Source: Corallincola holothuriorum
Lineage (GTDB): Bacteria > Pseudomonadota > Gammaproteobacteria > Enterobacterales > Neiellaceae
DNA: 64,000 nt
Assembly: GCF_003336225.1 (NCBI RefSeq)
Contig: NZ_QPID01000012.1
Coordinates: forward strand, 62,001 to 126,000
Direction: 5' to 3'
The stretch's first letter is position 1, and each line of letters starts with the position of its first letter. The translations under genes were made by a program, and so were the position numbers. Below are positions 62,732 through 64,000 of the stretch, in pieces. Under the pieces are notes generated by a model. That model was given only the letters and a program-made list of their open reading frames with translations, was not told the DNA's origin and ran no database searches.

Positions 62732-64000
62732 CTACTTCGCTACTGCCAATATATTAGGCCCCACGTCGTAAGTGTCCTGCACAACTTTAGCACCATAAGG
62801 AGACAAGTGCCCCCAGTCCCGATAGACAATATCACCATTAACAAACATTGAGCATATATCGTCGCCGTCGCAAAGCACTTCTCTGAAATCAAAGACTCCC
62901 GCTTCCGAGCCCTTTATGACTTTTTCTAGAAATACATCTACTCGATTCTGAGGATGAGTGAAATTACAGTGCGATGTAGTTAAATCTCCATGTGCAGTAT
63001 CTTCACTGCTAGAAACAAGCACTTTTTTTGCACATCTAAGTGTCTTGCTAGTTGAAGAGGGCATCGGACTAACGATCACAACCTTCTTTCCTGCCGCTCG
63101 TAAGCGCCTAACATCTTTCGATATAGCGTCTATATATTCTGAAATAGATACCTGTCGAACCGTTTCTCCATCATAAGTTAACCTCTGATTAAAAGGCCAA
63201 CTGAATGTTGAAGAGATCACAACATATTCAATACTATCTGTCTCTAATACATATTTATAAGCGTCATTTGAAAATTTGTTACAACTTTCCGCCCATGCCC
63301 TATTATAAACTCCTGAGCTTTCAAAAGGAGTATAATTAGTATTAGGGAAACAAGAGGACATCGTTGCTTGAACTAGCCCTTTCTCTCCTTCAGAAAAGAA
63401 CTGCGTCAAATGTGCTGCGAAAGAGTCTCCCCACAAGAATACTTGTGCATCCGGCTTTGTTCTACAAATAGAAAACTTATTATCAAAAGCATTACAACCT
63501 GGATATGGCAAACCGTAATTTGGCTCCAAGGCCCCTTTATTGCTTGAAAACTTAGAATAAAGCGTACCTTGCACTGAAACATTTGGATTAAAATGAAACA
63601 TTAACCCGATAGCTATACAAGCAAATATACCTGATAAAGACCATGAAAATATTGCTTTTCTTTTTACTTTTTTCTTATCCCGAAAAGGAGCCTCAACATA
63701 ACGCCAGCTAAGATAAGCCAATAATAGACTCAATCCAATACTTGCCACTTTCAATAAGAATGATTCTTCATTTAAGTCAGAGATTCTAAGAAATGCAAAA
63801 ATTGGCTGATGCCAAAGATATAAGCTGTAAGAAATTAATCCTATGCTGACAAAAAACCTCGATGATAAGACGCGAGTAGTGATCGAGTTCTTACTTGAGA
63901 AACAGATGACTAAGCATGTCCCAACCACAGGGAGAACTGAGTAAAGACTAGGAAACGGCGTATTTTTATCATAAACGAAGACTGAAAGGAGGATAGCTAA
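62732..64000 (-). CDS. OafA/YrhL-type O-acyltransferase with SGNH domain, N-terminal part outside window
   Basis: At least 422 residues are visible and the frame is open to the last base, so the gene begins beyond the window. The visible N-terminal part is the end of an acyltransferase-3 membrane domain: DKNTPFPSLYSVLPVVGTCL, then FFVSIGLISYSLYLWHQPIF and LSWRYVEAPFRDKKK. After a final helix comes a periplasmic SGNH domain with VFLWGDSFAAHLTQF (the GDS serine) and DWGHLSPYGAKVV (the D-x-x-H catalytic pair). Such proteins O-acetylate LPS, EPS or peptidoglycan. Position beside the EPS locus suggests the EPS as target. The coding sequence is AT-rich compared with the housekeeping part of the window. 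Confidence 0.9.
   Translation of the reverse strand, partial: LAILLSVFVYDKNTPFPSLYSVLPVVGTCLVICFSSKNSITTRVLSSRFFVSIGLISYSLYLWHQPIFAFLRISDLNEESFLLKVASIGLSLLLAYLSWRYVEAPFRDKKKVKRKAIFSWSLSGIFACIAIGLMFHFNPNVSVQGTLYSKFSSNKGALEPNYGLPYPGCNAFDNKFSICRTKPDAQVFLWGDSFAAHLTQFFSEGEKGLVQATMSSCFPNTNYTPFESSGVYNRAWAESCNKFSNDAYKYVLETDSIEYVVISSTFSWPFNQRLTYDGETVRQVSISEYIDAISKDVRRLRAAGKKVVIVSPMPSSTSKTLRCAKKVLVSSSEDTAHGDLTTSHCNFTHPQNRVDVFLEKVIKGSEAGVFDFREVLCDGDDICSMFVNGDIVYRDWGHLSPYGAKVVQDTYDVGPNILAVAK

Overview
The window is a chromosomal stretch of a Gram-negative gammaproteobacterium, most likely a marine Alteromonadales-type organism. Evidence for this is the argS-ftsN-hslV-hslU order, PriA, an HU protein of HupA type, RraA, a DUF3369/GGDEF/EAL protein, outer-membrane lipoproteins and an exosortase-A-type exopolysaccharide (EPS) locus. 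The genus cannot be fixed from sequence alone. No rRNA, tRNA, CRISPR array or prophage was recognised.

Region 1 (1-8.6 kb): the 3' end of priA, an ankyrin-repeat membrane protein, and a minus-strand set holding a large DUF4397 lipoprotein (two copies of a four-module block), an ECF sigma factor and its ChrR-type zinc anti-sigma factor. A possible ECF promoter lies in front of the lipoprotein. A LON-domain protein and an exonuclease/GIY-YIG fusion follow. Region 2 (8.7-13.8 kb): housekeeping genes argS, ftsN, hslV, hslU, a DUF971 gene and an HU gene.

Region 3 (14-23.5 kb): a chemoreceptor with an HBM-type sensor, a translationally coupled pair (exosortase-associated acyltransferase plus ThiF/E1-like enzyme), a KdsD/KpsF isomerase, an MJ1255/VC2487-type glycosyltransferase, a PAP2 phosphatase, a GH13 lipoprotein, rraA and two small genes. 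Region 4 (23.6-29.6 kb): a glucosylglycerate module. A glycerate kinase, a glucosyl-3-phosphoglycerate phosphatase (apparently starting at AUC) and a glucosyl-3-phosphoglycerate synthase form one operon. A GH13_18 phosphorylase converges on it and galU diverges from that. Together these could make, dephosphorylate and recycle the compatible solute.

Region 5 (30-36 kb): a response-regulator c-di-GMP protein with a degenerate GGDEF and intact EAL motifs, and a 5-oxoprolinase. Region 6 (36-64 kb): an EPS locus. The minus-strand arm holds the exosortase-A-type core: ATPase, outer-membrane protein, tyrosine autokinase, chain-length protein, export lipoprotein, and a UDP-sugar dehydrogenase. The plus-strand arm holds the initiating sugar transferase, five further glycosyltransferases, a secreted protein of unknown function, a polysaccharide deacetylase, a Wzy-like polymerase, a Wzx-like flippase, an AsnB-type amidotransferase and two GNAT-like proteins. 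An IS30-family element closes this arm. A modular calcium-repeat lipoprotein and a truncated OafA-type acyltransferase follow. No exosortase and no PEP-CTERM substrate is visible in the window.
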